Part shown: positions 1-9,269 of the stretch, one piece after another
Layout of the letters: the number at the start of each line of letters is the position of its first letter
How positions within the stretch are numbered: the stretch's first letter is position 1
Translations under genes and position numbers: made by a program
Notes under the pieces: generated by a model
What the model saw: only the letters and a program-made list of their open reading frames with translations
Databases searched by the model: none
What the model was told of the DNA's origin: nothing
DNA from: Streptomyces panaciradicis
GTDB taxonomy: Bacteria; Actinomycetota; Actinomycetes; Streptomycetales; Streptomycetaceae
Reading direction: 5' to 3'
DNA length: 64,000 nucleotides
Assembly: GCF_023516615.1 (NCBI RefSeq)
Contig: NZ_JAMGBF010000037.1
Location: 1 to 64,000 of the forward strand

Positions 1-1
1 C

Positions 2-778
2 GGTGCTCCCGGGTTCAACGCCGGCCTGGCCGCCGCCGCCGAACACGCGGCGCAGGCGCAGGCCGCCCAGGGCGCCGCCCCGGCCGCGCTCTCCCAGCAG
101 CCCTCCGTCTCGGTGCCGCCCCAGCCCGGCGGCCCCCAGCCCGCCGCCACCCCGATGGCCGCCGGACCCGGCGGCGGCCAGGCCTCCTGGGCCCAGCAGG
201 TGCACCGGCTCGCGGGGGCCGAGGAGGAGCAGCCCGTCACGCCCTGGAAGCCGCCGGTGGCGGACATCTTCCAGCAGGCCGCCATGAACGCGGCCGCCGC
301 CCGCCCGGCGGGCCTGGGCAAGCGGCTCACCGCCCGGCTGCTGGACACGGTCGTCGTCGCCGGCGTCACCGCCGCGGCCGCCGTCCCGCTCGGCACCAAG
401 GCGGTCGACCACATCAACGGCAAGATCGACGAGGCGAAGCTCAGCGGACGGACCGTCACCGTCTGGCTGCTGGACGGGACGACCTCGGTCTACTTCGGCA
501 TCATCCTGGCCGTCCTGCTCGTCGTCGGGGTCCTCTACGAGGCGCTGCCCACCGCCAAATGGGGCCGCACGCTCGGCAAGAAGCTGCTCGGCCTGGAGGT
601 GCGGGACATCGAGGCGCACCAGCCGCCGACCTTCGGCGGGGCGCTGCGCCGCTGGCTCGTCTACTGCGTGCCCGGGCTGCTCGGCATCGGCGTCGTGGGT
701 GTGGCGTGGTGCCTGTTCGACCGGCCGTGGCGCCAGTGCTGGCACGACAAGGCGGCGCGTACGTTCGTCGCGGGCTGA
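2..778 (+). CDS. RDD family membrane protein, 5' end outside the window
   Basis: The reading frame is open from the first bases, so the start lies upstream. About 85 visible residues of Ala/Pro/Gln-rich, probably disordered and cytoplasmic sequence precede an RDD domain. That domain begins near GKRLTARLLDT (with the R..D motif), has two or three hydrophobic stretches, and ends in the typical FDRPWRQCWHDKAARTFV signature. RDD proteins are small integral membrane proteins; proposed roles include ion transport, but this one has no assignable substrate. A second RDD gene follows 89 bp downstream on the same strand, suggesting a duplicated pair. Confidence 0.85.
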   Translation, partial: GAPGFNAGLAAAAEHAAQAQAAQGAAPAALSQQPSVSVPPQPGGPQPAATPMAAGPGGGQASWAQQVHRLAGAEEEQPVTPWKPPVADIFQQAAMNAAAARPAGLGKRLTARLLDTVVVAGVTAAAAVPLGTKAVDHINGKIDEAKLSGRTVTVWLLDGTTSVYFGIILAVLLVVGVLYEALPTAKWGRTLGKKLLGLEVRDIEAHQPPTFGGALRRWLVYCVPGLLGIGVVGVAWCLFDRPWRQCWHDKAARTFVAG

Positions 779-867
779 GGGGGTCGGCCGTACGGCGTAC
801 GCGAATCGGTACTCCGGACGGCCGTCCGCCGGATGCGGAGCCGGGGGGTTCGCGGTCCACTCGGGCC

Positions 868-1578
868 ATGACGACCGAACCGCCCGGCTCGGGACAGCAG
901 CCGCCGGAAGACGACCCGTTCAGGAAACAGCCTCCGCCCGGCCAGCAACCGCCCCCAGGCGGTCAGCAGCCGCCGTACGGCGGTCAACAACCCCCCTATG
1001 GCGGTCAGCAACCGCCCCACGGCGGTCAGCAGCCGCCCTACGGTCAGCAGCCGCCTCCGGGGCAGCAGCCGCCGCCCTACGGTGGTGACCCCTACGGCGG
1101 CGGCCCCCACCCCGGCGACCCGCTCGCCGGGATGCCCCCGCTCGCCGACAGCGGCAGGCGCACGCTGGCCCGGATCATCGACCTGATCCTCGTCGGCATC
1201 GTCGTCTGGCTGGTCACCTGGCCGATCGGCGTGCACGAGTACACCGTCAACGGCAACAACGTGGCGGTCGGCAAGTCCTTCACCCAGTCCCTCATCGCCG
1301 CCGTGCTCTACATCGCCTACGACACCTTCATGATCAGCAACTCCGGGCAGACGCTCGGCAAGAAGTGGCTGAAGATGCGGGTGGCGAACCTCGACAACGG
1401 CGCCACGCCCTCGGTGCAGACCTCGCTCGCGCGGGCGGCGGTGCTGTGGATCCCGTTCGCGTTCTGCTGCGCCTGCATCTGGACCGCGATCTGTGGCGGC
1501 TGGAGCTACTTCGACCGGCCCTACAAGCAGGGCCTGCACGACAAGGCGGCGAAGACGGTGGTGGTCAGCACCGGCTGA
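868..1578 (+). CDS. RDD family membrane protein with Pro/Gln-rich N-terminus
   Basis: A 236-aa protein. The first ~90 residues are repeats of a GGQQPPYGGQQPP type, rich in Pro, Gln and Gly and probably disordered. The RDD domain follows, starting at SGRRTLARIIDLILVG, with hydrophobic segments near residues 108-125, 140-158 and 190-210, and the closing motif FDRPYKQGLHDKAAKT. The ATG at 868 was chosen because the protein begins MTTEPPG just before the low-complexity tail; extending upstream only adds shadow-frame sequence. Function is unknown beyond membrane location. It parallels the preceding RDD gene. Confidence 0.85.
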   Translation: MTTEPPGSGQQPPEDDPFRKQPPPGQQPPPGGQQPPYGGQQPPYGGQQPPHGGQQPPYGQQPPPGQQPPPYGGDPYGGGPHPGDPLAGMPPLADSGRRTLARIIDLILVGIVVWLVTWPIGVHEYTVNGNNVAVGKSFTQSLIAAVLYIAYDTFMISNSGQTLGKKWLKMRVANLDNGATPSVQTSLARAAVLWIPFAFCCACIWTAICGGWSYFDRPYKQGLHDKAAKTVVVSTG

Positions 1579-1598
1579 CCGGCGCCGGTGAAACCGGC

Positions 1599-1859
1599 TC
1601 AGGCCGCCTTCGACGAGCCCGAGGCCACGGCGGGCACGGGCTCCTCGGCCTGCTGCGGCGCGGGCCGGGAGACCGCGACGACCTTCGTCCTCGGCAGCGG
1701 CACCGTCATGGCGACGAGGAGGCCGAGGGCGAGCGCCGAGACGGCGATGACCGCGATCCCCAACCCCGAACTCGTCTGGGACAGCAGCAGCATGGCGAGC
1801 GTCGAGAAGATGACGGTGCAGGAGCCGTAGGTGAGCTGTGCGGCAGTCGGACGAGGCAT
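1599..1859 (-). CDS. Small membrane protein, unknown function
   Basis: An 86-aa protein starting MPRPTAAQLTYGS, with two hydrophobic helices (about residues 10-27 and 32-52) and an Ala/Pro/Glu-rich polar tail. The start at 1859 is preferred to a longer one at 1937 because a GAGGA ribosome site lies 10 nt upstream and the extra 26 residues look non-coding. It converges on the RDD gene, with only 20 bp between the stops. I do not recognise a family. Confidence 0.6.
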   Translation of the reverse strand: MPRPTAAQLTYGSCTVIFSTLAMLLLSQTSSGLGIAVIAVSALALGLLVAMTVPLPRTKVVAVSRPAPQQAEEPVPAVASGSSKAA

Positions 1860-2193
1860 GGCAATCGTGTCCTCGGAAGTGGGGGTCCACGGGGGGCGTC
1901 GGCCTGGCTTTCCGCCGGTTTCGGGGCGTGCCGCCATCCGACTCTAATCGCGTGTGTGCCCGACTGGAACGAACAGTAAGCGTGACCTAACCAACAGTGC
2001 CGGTGCACAGGGGGCGCACGGATTCATGGCGTCCATCAAGTGGACGTTCGAACGCGCCGGTCGGGGTGTCCGCTGAGCGAACCCCGGCTCCGCATAGTGC
2101 ACTTGTCCTGCTCAAGTCAAGGTCTGTCTTTTCTTACCATCCTCTAGTCAAATTGCGTCACTTGACTTACCACCGTGACCACGAGGAACTCAA
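1860..2193. promoter_or_regulatory. Divergent intergenic region upstream of the M6 protease, with AGTCAA repeats
   Basis: 334 bp without a gene. The right half is clearly richer in A/T than the surroundings, as expected for promoters. AGTCAA occurs at 2115-2120 and 2146-2151, and its inverse TTGACT at 2162-2167, so the last two form an inverted repeat with a 10-bp spacer. The first two are spaced 31 bp apart, about three helical turns. The protease ribosome site GAGGA is at 2183-2187. Which sigma factor or regulator acts here is not apparent. Confidence 0.45.
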
Positions 2194-4548
2194 GTGACTC
2201 TTAAACCATGGACGTTCAGAGCCGGCGCGGTCGGTGTCGCACTCGCGGCGGCGACGGCCACGCTCTCGACGTTCGGCGTGGCGCAGGCCGCCGACAGCGC
2301 CAAGTCCGCCACCGTGGACCGCCGTGACCCGGCCGCGGCCCAGAGCACGAAGGAGCACGACCTCGACGGTCCGCTCTCCAAGACCCAGGAGGCCCAGCGC
2401 CAGGAGGCCCTGAACCAGGTCATATCCGGCAAGGCGTCGGCCAAGGACCGCGACGGTTCGCGGGTCGTCCAGCTCAAGAGCAAGAAGGGCGACGGCAAGT
2501 ACGTCGAACTGGGCCGCGAGAAGACGGACAAGATCTTCACGATCCTGGTCGAGTTCGGCGACCAGGTCGACAGCCGCTACGGCGGCACCGCGGGCCCGCT
2601 GCACAACCAGATAGCCGAGCCGGACCGGGCCAAGGACAACTCCACCGCCTGGCAGGCGGACTACGACCAGCAGCACTTCCAGGACCTGTACTTCGGCACC
2701 GGCAAGAACACCGAGTCGCTGAAGAAGTACTACGAGAAGCAGTCCTCGGGCCGCTACTCGGTCGACGGCGAGGTCACCGACTGGGTCAAGGTCCCCTACA
2801 ACGAGGCCCGTTACGGCAACAACGCCTGCGGCTCGACGACCTGCTCCAGCGTCTGGAACCTGGTCCGCGACGGCCTGACCTCCTGGGTCGCCGGCCAGAA
2901 GGCGGCCGGCAAGTCCGACGCCGACATCAAGGCGGACCTCGCCCAGTACGACCAGTGGGACCGCTACGACTACGACGGCGACGGCGACTTCAACGAGCCC
3001 GACGGCTACGTCGACCACTTCCAGATCGTGCACGCCGGCGAGGACGAGTCCGCGGGCGGCGGCGCCCAGGGCACCGACGCGATCTGGGCGCACCGCTGGT
3101 ACGCCTTCGGCTCGGACGCCGGCGCCACCGGCCCCGCGAACAACCGGCTCGGCGGCACCCAGGTCGGCGACACCGGCGTCTGGGTCGGCGACTACACGAT
3201 GCAGCCGGAGAACGGCGGACTCGGCGTCTACGCCCACGAGTACGGCCACGACCTCGGCCTGCCGGACGAGTACGACACCAACGGCGGCGAGAACTCCACC
3301 GGGTTCTGGACGCTGATGTCCTCCGGTTCCTGGCTCGGCACCGGCAAGAACGCCATCGGCGACCTGCCGGGCGACATGAACGCCTGGGACAAGCTCCAGC
3401 TGGGCTGGCTGAACTACGACACGGCGAAGGCCGCGACGAAGTCGAAGCACAAGCTGGGCGTCGCCGAGTACAACACCAAGAACAAGCAGGCCCTGGTGGT
3501 CACGCTGCCCGACAAGGCGGTCACCACCGAGGTGGTCACCCCGGCGCAGGGCTCGACCCAGTGGTGGAGCGGCAGCGGCAACGACCTGAAGAACACGCTG
3601 ACCCGGTCGGTGGACCTCACCGGCAAGTCCTCGGCGGCGCTGACCCTCGACGGCTACTACGACATCGAGGCGAACTACGACTTCCTGTACGCGGAGGTCT
3701 CGACCGACGGCGGCGCCAACTGGACCGCTCTCGACGGCACGGTGGACGGCCAGGCCATCCCGCGCGACGGCAGCGACAAGCCGGCGCTGACGGGCACGGT
3801 CGACGGCTACAAGAAGCTGTCGTACTCGCTCGACGCCTACGCGGGCAAGAAGATCGACCTGCGCTTCCGCTACCAGACGGACGGCGGTGTGGCGCTCAAG
3901 GGCTTCGCGGCCGACGAGATCACCGTCACGGCCGACGGTGCGGCGGTGTTCTCCGACAACGCCGAGTCCGCGGACGCCGGTTGGGCCGCGAGCGGCTTCT
4001 CCCGCATCGGCGCGTCCTTCACCAAGGACTACAAGCAGTACTACATCGCCGAGAACCGCCAGTACGTGTCGTACGACAAGACCCTGAAGGTCGGCCCGTA
4101 CAACTTCGGCTTCTCGACGACCCGTCCGGACTGGGTGGAGCACTACCCGTACCAGAACGGCCTGTTGATCTGGAAGTGGGACACCTCCCAGCCGGACAAC
4201 AACACCGGTGACCACCCGGGCACGGGCCAGATCCTGCCGATCGACTCGCACCCGGTGCCGCTGAAGTGGTCCGACGGCACGCTGATGCGGGGCCGCATCC
4301 AGGCCTACGACTCGCCGTTCAGCCTGTACCCGACGGACGGCATCACGCTGCACAAGGCGGACGTCGCGACCAAGATCAAGTGGTCGTGGGGGGTGCCGGT
4401 CTTCAACGACCACGCGAGCACCTACTACGACGCCTCGAACCCGGCCGCGGGCGTGAAGGTCACTGACACCAACACCAAGATCAAGATCGTCCGGGAGGCC
4501 CTTGACGGCTCGACGATCTCGCTCGAGGTGGGGCGTGCGGTGAAGTAG
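2194..4548 (+). CDS. Secreted M6 family metalloprotease (immune inhibitor A type)
   Basis: A 784-aa precursor starting at GTG behind GAGGA. It has a signal peptide (basic start, hydrophobic stretch, cleavage probably after GVAQA), a propeptide-like region, and an M6 catalytic domain containing HEYGHDLGLPDEYD. His348, Glu349 and His352 form the HExxH zinc site. A C-terminal carbohydrate-binding/jelly-roll-like part (about residues 440-600) is rich in Asp and Gly. The family degrades extracellular proteins; in Bacillus the prototype cleaves insect antibacterial proteins. Streptomyces homologues are presumed nutritional or developmental secreted proteases. It is monocistronic, with a strong hairpin downstream and possible operator repeats upstream. 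Confidence 0.92.
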   Translation: MTLKPWTFRAGAVGVALAAATATLSTFGVAQAADSAKSATVDRRDPAAAQSTKEHDLDGPLSKTQEAQRQEALNQVISGKASAKDRDGSRVVQLKSKKGDGKYVELGREKTDKIFTILVEFGDQVDSRYGGTAGPLHNQIAEPDRAKDNSTAWQADYDQQHFQDLYFGTGKNTESLKKYYEKQSSGRYSVDGEVTDWVKVPYNEARYGNNACGSTTCSSVWNLVRDGLTSWVAGQKAAGKSDADIKADLAQYDQWDRYDYDGDGDFNEPDGYVDHFQIVHAGEDESAGGGAQGTDAIWAHRWYAFGSDAGATGPANNRLGGTQVGDTGVWVGDYTMQPENGGLGVYAHEYGHDLGLPDEYDTNGGENSTGFWTLMSSGSWLGTGKNAIGDLPGDMNAWDKLQLGWLNYDTAKAATKSKHKLGVAEYNTKNKQALVVTLPDKAVTTEVVTPAQGSTQWWSGSGNDLKNTLTRSVDLTGKSSAALTLDGYYDIEANYDFLYAEVSTDGGANWTALDGTVDGQAIPRDGSDKPALTGTVDGYKKLSYSLDAYAGKKIDLRFRYQTDGGVALKGFAADEITVTADGAAVFSDNAESADAGWAASGFSRIGASFTKDYKQYYIAENRQYVSYDKTLKVGPYNFGFSTTRPDWVEHYPYQNGLLIWKWDTSQPDNNTGDHPGTGQILPIDSHPVPLKWSDGTLMRGRIQAYDSPFSLYPTDGITLHKADVATKIKWSWGVPVFNDHASTYYDASNPAAGVKVTDTNTKIKIVREALDGSTISLEVGRAVK

Positions 4549-4575
4549 TTCGAGTTTTCGCAGGTCAGAGACGTA

Positions 4576-4607
4576 TCGGCGGTGACCCCTTGGCGGGTCG
4601 CCGCCGA
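4576..4607 (+). terminator. Hairpin terminator after the M6 protease
   Basis: Arms TCGGCGGTGACCC and GGGTCGCCGCCGA pair over 13 bp with one G-T wobble around a short loop. It begins 27 bp after the protease stop. There is no long U run, which is usual for Streptomyces terminators. Confidence 0.75.
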
Positions 4608-4682
4608 TCGTGTTTAGGTGCGTGCTGTGCCGTTCTTATTGACAGTCCCTTCGACACCGACACGCACGGGGGTGTGACCTGC

Positions 4683-5027
4683 ATGGCCGCAGGAGGTTTC
4701 TGCAAGCTGCCGAGCGGCAGCGTGGTGGTGGCGCTGAACCTGCCCAGCCCCACCGCCGACGGCACGGACTGCGTCCGTGTCCTCGTCCACGCCCGCAACC
4801 GGGCGCGCGCCCTGACCAGGCTGCGCAACCTGGGCATGCGGGCGGTCTACCTGCGGGGCAACGCCGCCCCGCCGACCCCGGACGAGATCACGGCCGTCCT
4901 GCACCACCCCGACGGCCTGATATGGCGCACAGCCCCTGACAACGGTGTCCTGCCCGCCCCGGACCTGGTCCAGGAACTCTGGCACCCGATCAAGGCCCTC
5001 CTCCGCAGACCGGCGACCCCGGCATGA
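4683..5027 (+). CDS. Hypothetical cytoplasmic protein, 114 aa
   Basis: Starts MAAGGFCKLPSGSVVV. It is a compact soluble protein with a beta-rich N-terminus, a helical Arg/Leu-rich middle (ARNRARALTRLRNLGMRAVYLRG) and a C-terminal IWRTAPD segment typical of a family of small Streptomyces hypothetical proteins. The ATG at 4683 is chosen over 4590 because the upstream extension runs into the terminator region. No catalytic motif is visible. A tandem repeat block starts 10 bp after its stop. Confidence 0.65.
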   Translation: MAAGGFCKLPSGSVVVALNLPSPTADGTDCVRVLVHARNRARALTRLRNLGMRAVYLRGNAAPPTPDEITAVLHHPDGLIWRTAPDNGVLPAPDLVQELWHPIKALLRRPATPA

Positions 5028-5036
5028 CCAACCCCT

Positions 5037-5790
5037 GACCGGGCGTCTCAGGCCGCTTCCCGACGCCGGTGCACTTCGCATCCGCCGCGACGGCGACCAG
5101 TCACGACGCCGCCGTCCGGCGGTGCCGTCCCTGCCCCGGCCGTGTCGCTGCGACGACCGGCAGGGCCCAGCGGGCATCGGCCGTCCGTCCCGGGGGCGGG
5201 GCGCTCGACCGGGCGTCTCGGGCCGGTCTCTACGCCGGTGCACTGCGCTCCGCCGCGACGGCGACCAGTCACGACGCCGCCGTCCGGCGGTGCCGTCCCT
5301 GCCCCGGCCGTGTCGCTGCGACGACCGGCAGGGCCCAGCGGGCATCGGCCGTCCGTCCCGGGGGCGGGGCGCTCGACCGGGCGTCTCGGGCCGGTCTCTA
5401 CGCCGGTGCACTGCGCTCCGCCGCGACGGCGACCAGTCACGACGCCGCCGTCCGGCGGTGCCGTCCCTGCCCCGGCCGTGTCGCTGCGACGACCGGCAGG
5501 GCCCAGCGGGCATCGGCCGTCCGTCCCGGGGGCGGGGCGCTCGACCGGGCGTCTCGGGCCGGTCTCTACGCCGGTGCACTGCGCTCCGCCGCGACGGCGA
5601 CCAGTCACGACGCCGCCGTCCGGCGGTGCCGTCCTGGCCTTGGCCGGGTCGCTGCGGCGACCGGCGGGGCGCAGGGGTGGTCGGCCGTCCGTCTCGGGGG
5701 CGGGGGCGCCTGACCGGGCGTCTCAGGTGGACGCCGGTGCACTTCGCCCCGCCGCGACGGTGATCAGCCACGGCGTGCTGTCCGGCGGTG
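5037..5790. repeat. 168-bp tandem repeat array, four full copies plus a partial fifth
   Basis: Unit boundaries marked by GACCGGGCGTCTC fall at 5037, 5207, 5375, 5543 and 5712. Internal landmarks (GACCAGTCACGACGCC at 5095, 5263, 5431 and 5599) are exactly 168 bp apart. Copies 2 and 3 look identical, copies 1 and 4 diverge at their outer ends, and the fifth is truncated near 5790. Each unit carries a CCGCCG-TC-CGGCGG hairpin. Because 168 is divisible by three and the unit lacks stops, long repetitive open frames appear on both strands; none resembles a protein. The array fills the gap between a hypothetical gene and pncA. Confidence 0.95.
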
Positions 5791-5820
5791 CCGGTTCGGG
5801 TCCCCCCGCCGGGGGACCGG

Positions 5821-6411
5821 CTACGCGACCACCGGCTTGCCGGTGAGTTCCACGCCCGCCTCTCGCATCTGCTCCAGGGCGCGGTCGGTGGTCTCCTGGG
5901 CGACGCCGGCCGTCAGGTCGAGCAGCACCTGGGTGCGGAAACCCTCGCGGGCCGCGTCCAGCGCGGTGGCCCGGACGCAGTGGTCGGTGGCTATGCCGAC
6001 CACGTCGACCTCGACGACGTCCCGGGCGCGCAGCCAGTCGGCCAGCGGCACGCCGTTCTCGTCGGCGCCCTCGAAGCCGCTGTAGGCCGCCGCGTACGCC
6101 CCCTTGTCGAAGACGGCGTCGACGGCGCCGGAGGCGACGGCGGGCGCGAAGTTCGGGTGGAAACCGACGCCTTCCGTGCCGGCGACGCAGTGCGCGGGCC
6201 AGGAGTGGACGAAGTCGGGGTTGTCGGCGAAGTGGCCGCCGGGCGCGATGTGGTGGTCGCGGGTGGCCACCACATGCTGGTAGCCGGAGCCGGCCGCCTG
6301 CCCGATCAGCTCGGTGACGGCGGCGGCCACGTCGGCACCCCCGGCCACGGCGAGGCTGCCCCCCTCGCAGAAGTCGTTCTGCACGTCTACGACGATCAAG
6401 GCGCGGCGCAT
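5821..6411 (-). CDS. pncA: Nicotinamidase (isochorismatase-like cysteine hydrolase)
   Basis: A 196-aa cytoplasmic enzyme that deamidates nicotinamide to nicotinate for NAD salvage. The catalytic triad is visible: Asp9 in VVDVQNDF, Lys103 in FDKGAY and Cys145 in [12 protein letters not shown]. The RDHH stretch near residue 51 is the usual metal-ligand region. Length is normal for the family. The gene reads in the same direction as pncB, which lies just upstream and uses its product. Confidence 0.93.
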   Translation of the reverse strand: MRRALIVVDVQNDFCEGGSLAVAGGADVAAAVTELIGQAAGSGYQHVVATRDHHIAPGGHFADNPDFVHSWPAHCVAGTEGVGFHPNFAPAVASGAVDAVFDKGAYAAAYSGFEGADENGVPLADWLRARDVVEVDVVGIATDHCVRATALDAAREGFRTQVLLDLTAGVAQETTDRALEQMREAGVELTGKPVVA

Positions 6412-6555
6412 GGTCGGTGTCCTTCGACTATGGGGTCGGGGGGAGAGAAGGGGGGTGCGGGCCCGGCCGGTGAACTTCCGAGCCTATTGAGTTCGGGGGG
6501 CGCAGGGGAGGGGGCACGACAGGGCGTATCCGCGGGCGCGTGCGGTGTGCGCCCG

Positions 6556-7914
6556 CTACTGGCTACCCGAGCGGACGTGTACGTACTCCGTCGGAATGAC
6601 GGGTTCCCCGCGGGAGAGCTGGGTGGCCGACAGCGGCAGGCCGGCCCGCGCGGCCGCATGCCGGTCGCGAACGACGTCCAGCGGCTCGCGGGCGATCACG
6701 TCGCCGCCCTTGATCAGCTCCACCGGCAGCTGCCGGTCGGCGAGCTCGGCCGGGACGAGTCCCGTGCCGACGACCTCGGCCTCCGCGACCCCGTCGGCGT
6801 CGAGCCGCCGCGCGGCCCACTTGCGGCCGCCGATGGACGTCTTGCCGCCGCTGGACTTCTTCGCCACCGGCACCAGCGGCGCCTTCGGGTCGGCGGACTC
6901 GGCGCGGGCGACCAGCTTGTAGACCATCGAGCACGTCGGGTGCCCGGACCCGGTCACCAGCTGGGTGCCGACGCCGTACGCGTCCACGGGCGCCGCCGCC
7001 AGCGAGGCGATGGCGTACTCGTCCAGGTCCGAGGTCACGATGATCTTCGTGCTGGTCGCGCCGAGCTCGTCCAGCTGCTGGCGCACCCGGTGCGCGACCA
7101 GCAGCAGGTCGCCGGAGTCGATGCGCACGGCGCCGAGCTCCGGCCCGGCGATCTCGACGGCCAGGCGGACGGCCTCGGCGACGTCGTAGGTGTCCACGAG
7201 CAGGGTCGTGCCCCGGCCCAGCGAGTCCACCTGGGCGCGGAAGGCGTCCCGCTCGTGGTCGTGGAGCAGGGTGAAGGCGTGGGCGGAGGTGCCGACGGTC
7301 GGGATGTTGTAGCGGAAGCCGGCCGCGAGGTCGGAGGTGGAGGCGAAGCCGCCGAGGTAGGCGGCGCGGGAGGCGGCCACGGCCGCGAGCTCGTGGGTGC
7401 GGCGGGCGCCCATCTCGATCAGCGGGCGGGTGCCCGCCGCCGAGGACATCCGGGAGGCGGCCGCGGCGATCGCGGAGTCGTGGTTGAGGATCGACAGGAT
7501 CACGGTCTCCAGCAGCACGCACTCGGCGAACGACCCCTCGACGCGCATGATCGGCGAGCCCGGGAAGTACACCTCGCCCTCGGGGTAGCCCCACACGTCG
7601 CCGCTGAACCGGTAGCCGGCGAGCCACTGAAGGGTCGCCTCGTCGACGATGCCCTTCTCGCGCAGGAAGGCCAGGACGCCGGCGTCGAAGCGGAAGTTCT
7701 CCACGGCGTCCAGGACCCGCCCGGTGCCGGCGACGACGCCGTAGCGGCGGCCCTCGGGCAGCCGCCGGGTGAAGACCTCGAAGACCGACCTCCGTTCGGC
7801 GGTACCGGCCTTGAGGGCCGCCTGCAGCATCGTGAGCTCGTACTGGTCCGTGAAGAGCGCCGTCGAGGGAACGTCCACCGGCAGCCCAAGGTCCGCTGTG
7901 TTCATGACGAGCAT
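6556..7914 (-). CDS. pncB: Nicotinate phosphoribosyltransferase
   Basis: A 452-aa enzyme converting nicotinate and PRPP to nicotinate mononucleotide in the Preiss-Handler pathway. Recognisable stretches are the N-terminal [16 protein letters not shown], central [10 protein letters not shown] and the [18 protein letters not shown] region. The ATG at 7914 has AGGGG about 7 nt upstream; the internal Met (MNTADLG) three codons later would be too far from that site, though it remains possible. With pncA it forms a two-gene NAD salvage unit. It is divergent from clpS. Confidence 0.93.
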   Translation of the reverse strand: MLVMNTADLGLPVDVPSTALFTDQYELTMLQAALKAGTAERRSVFEVFTRRLPEGRRYGVVAGTGRVLDAVENFRFDAGVLAFLREKGIVDEATLQWLAGYRFSGDVWGYPEGEVYFPGSPIMRVEGSFAECVLLETVILSILNHDSAIAAAASRMSSAAGTRPLIEMGARRTHELAAVAASRAAYLGGFASTSDLAAGFRYNIPTVGTSAHAFTLLHDHERDAFRAQVDSLGRGTTLLVDTYDVAEAVRLAVEIAGPELGAVRIDSGDLLLVAHRVRQQLDELGATSTKIIVTSDLDEYAIASLAAAPVDAYGVGTQLVTGSGHPTCSMVYKLVARAESADPKAPLVPVAKKSSGGKTSIGGRKWAARRLDADGVAEAEVVGTGLVPAELADRQLPVELIKGGDVIAREPLDVVRDRHAAARAGLPLSATQLSRGEPVIPTEYVHVRSGSQ

Positions 7915-7962
7915 GCTACACCCCTTCGCGTCAGTGTGACGATTTATCGGGGCCGTGGCAGC

Positions 7963-8280
7963 ATGGGCCTTGTGACGTCACCCGCTCCCGTAGAGATCGA
8001 ACGCACCGAGTCGGCGGAGGAGGTCTTCGCCGTACCCGAGCCGGACGTCCCCTGGGTCACGATCGTCCACAACGACCCGGTCAACCTCATGAGCTACGTG
8101 ACCTACGTCTTCCAGACGTACTTCGGGTACTCGAAGGACAAGGCCACCAAACTCATGCTCGATGTCCACCACAAGGGCCGGGCGGTCGTCTCCAGCGGTA
8201 CCCGCGAGGAGATGGAACGCGACGTGCAGGCGATGCACGGCTACGGCCTGTGGGCCACCCTCCAGCAGGACCGGAAATGA
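7963..8280 (+). CDS. clpS: ATP-dependent Clp protease adaptor ClpS
   Basis: A 105-aa adaptor that delivers N-end-rule substrates to ClpAP/ClpCP. The signature [19 protein letters not shown] is the N-degron binding motif, followed by the conserved helix with the [16 protein letters not shown] pattern. The ATG at 7963 is used; a GTG three codons later is an alternative. The next gene, 41 bp downstream, is a DUF2017 gene, the usual clpS partner in actinobacteria. Confidence 0.95.
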   Translation: MGLVTSPAPVEIERTESAEEVFAVPEPDVPWVTIVHNDPVNLMSYVTYVFQTYFGYSKDKATKLMLDVHHKGRAVVSSGTREEMERDVQAMHGYGLWATLQQDRK

Positions 8281-8321
8281 CCCCCTCCCGCGCGCAGGAC
8301 CGGAAGTAGCGAACCTCCTCC

Positions 8322-8924
8322 ATGCCAGGACACTTCGAACCGCTCCCCGGCGGCGGCGCGGCCGTCGCACTCGACGACGTCGAGATCTCCATCATCCGGT
8401 CGCTCGCCGTCCAGTTGCTGGAGCTCATCGGCCCCGGACCCGGCGCCGACGCCTCCGGCGACCCGCTCGCGGAGCTCTTCGCCGAGGGCCCGAGCGAACC
8501 GCCGAAGGACCCCGTGCTCAAGCGGCTCTTCCCGGACGCCTACTGCGACCCGGAGGGCACCCCCGCGCCCGAGGAGGCCCGGGAGCGGCAGGCCCACTCC
8601 GCCGAGTTCCGCCGCTACACCGAGAACGACCTGCGGTCCGGCAAGCGCGAGAACGCCCTCACGGTCGTGCGCACCCTCGACGCACTCACCCCGGCCGCCG
8701 ACGGCGGAGCGGTCCTGGAGCTGTCCGTCGAGCAGTCCCGGCAGTGGCTGGGCTCCCTCAACGACCTGCGCCTGGCGATCGGCTCCCGGCTGGAGATCAC
8801 CGACGAGGACGACACCGACGCCCTCTACCGGCTCCCGGACGACGACCCCCGTAAGCCCATGGTGATGGCCTATCTGTGGCTGGGCGGGCTCCAGGAGACG
8901 CTGGTGAACACCCTCCTGCCCTGA
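8322..8924 (+). CDS. DUF2017 family protein
   Basis: A 200-aa soluble acidic protein beginning MPGHFEPLPGGG. Features of the family are the LDDVEISIIRSLAVQLLELI segment, an LFPDAY motif, and a C-terminal AYLWLGGLQETLV helix. Actinobacteria almost always carry this gene directly after clpS, suggesting a role linked to regulated proteolysis, but no biochemical activity is assigned. It is probably cotranscribed with clpS (41-bp gap). Confidence 0.85.
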   Translation: MPGHFEPLPGGGAAVALDDVEISIIRSLAVQLLELIGPGPGADASGDPLAELFAEGPSEPPKDPVLKRLFPDAYCDPEGTPAPEEARERQAHSAEFRRYTENDLRSGKRENALTVVRTLDALTPAADGGAVLELSVEQSRQWLGSLNDLRLAIGSRLEITDEDDTDALYRLPDDDPRKPMVMAYLWLGGLQETLVNTLLP

Positions 8925-9269
8925 AATGTGCAGGTTTCGTGTTCGCTCAGAGGACGCTCAAATCCGGATAACGATCGAGTCACCGGTCCGGCCGGGTGTG
9001 TCCGTTTTCTGCGCTGTTTGCTCCCTTCTCCTTGTGTGATGCGCCACAAGTCCCCCCGGTGATCCGCGGTGCGGCCGTGATAAATCTTCACGACCGCCCG
9101 GCGAACACCACCCGAATGTTCGGCCGGGTGCGCCACAGCGCCGACGACCGTCGGCCTGGCACGAGCGGGACCCGAGCCCGCTCAGCTCCATTTCAGTCCG
9201 GGGGGATCGAGACCCGATCCGAGGCCGACGAGAGGCCCGGGTCGGCATGGAGAAAGGCGCACCACACAC
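8925..9269 (+). promoter_or_regulatory. 345-bp leader region of the amino-acid permease with several hairpins
   Basis: No coding frame is convincing here. Inverted repeats can be seen: CCCGGCGAAC (9097-9106) pairing with GTTCGGCCGGG (9118-9128, one bulge), a GGATCG/CGATCC stem near 9215, and a GCCGAC/GTCGGC stem just after it. The spacing before the permease GAGAAAGG ribosome site suggests a structured untranslated leader. I do not recognise a named riboswitch class. Confidence 0.35.

Noticed and set aside
2167..4413. A 748-codon antisense frame over the M6 protease
   Set aside because: No domain, Val/Arg/Leu-biased composition, and the plus strand has signal peptide and zinc site.
5037..5790. 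CRISPR-like array
   Set aside because: The whole 168-bp unit is repeated without unique spacers, and no cas genes are present.
5048..5846. Repetitive open frames on both strands of the 168-bp array
   Set aside because: The repeat length is divisible by three and lacks stops, so every frame stays open. No ribosome site or recognisable protein pattern.
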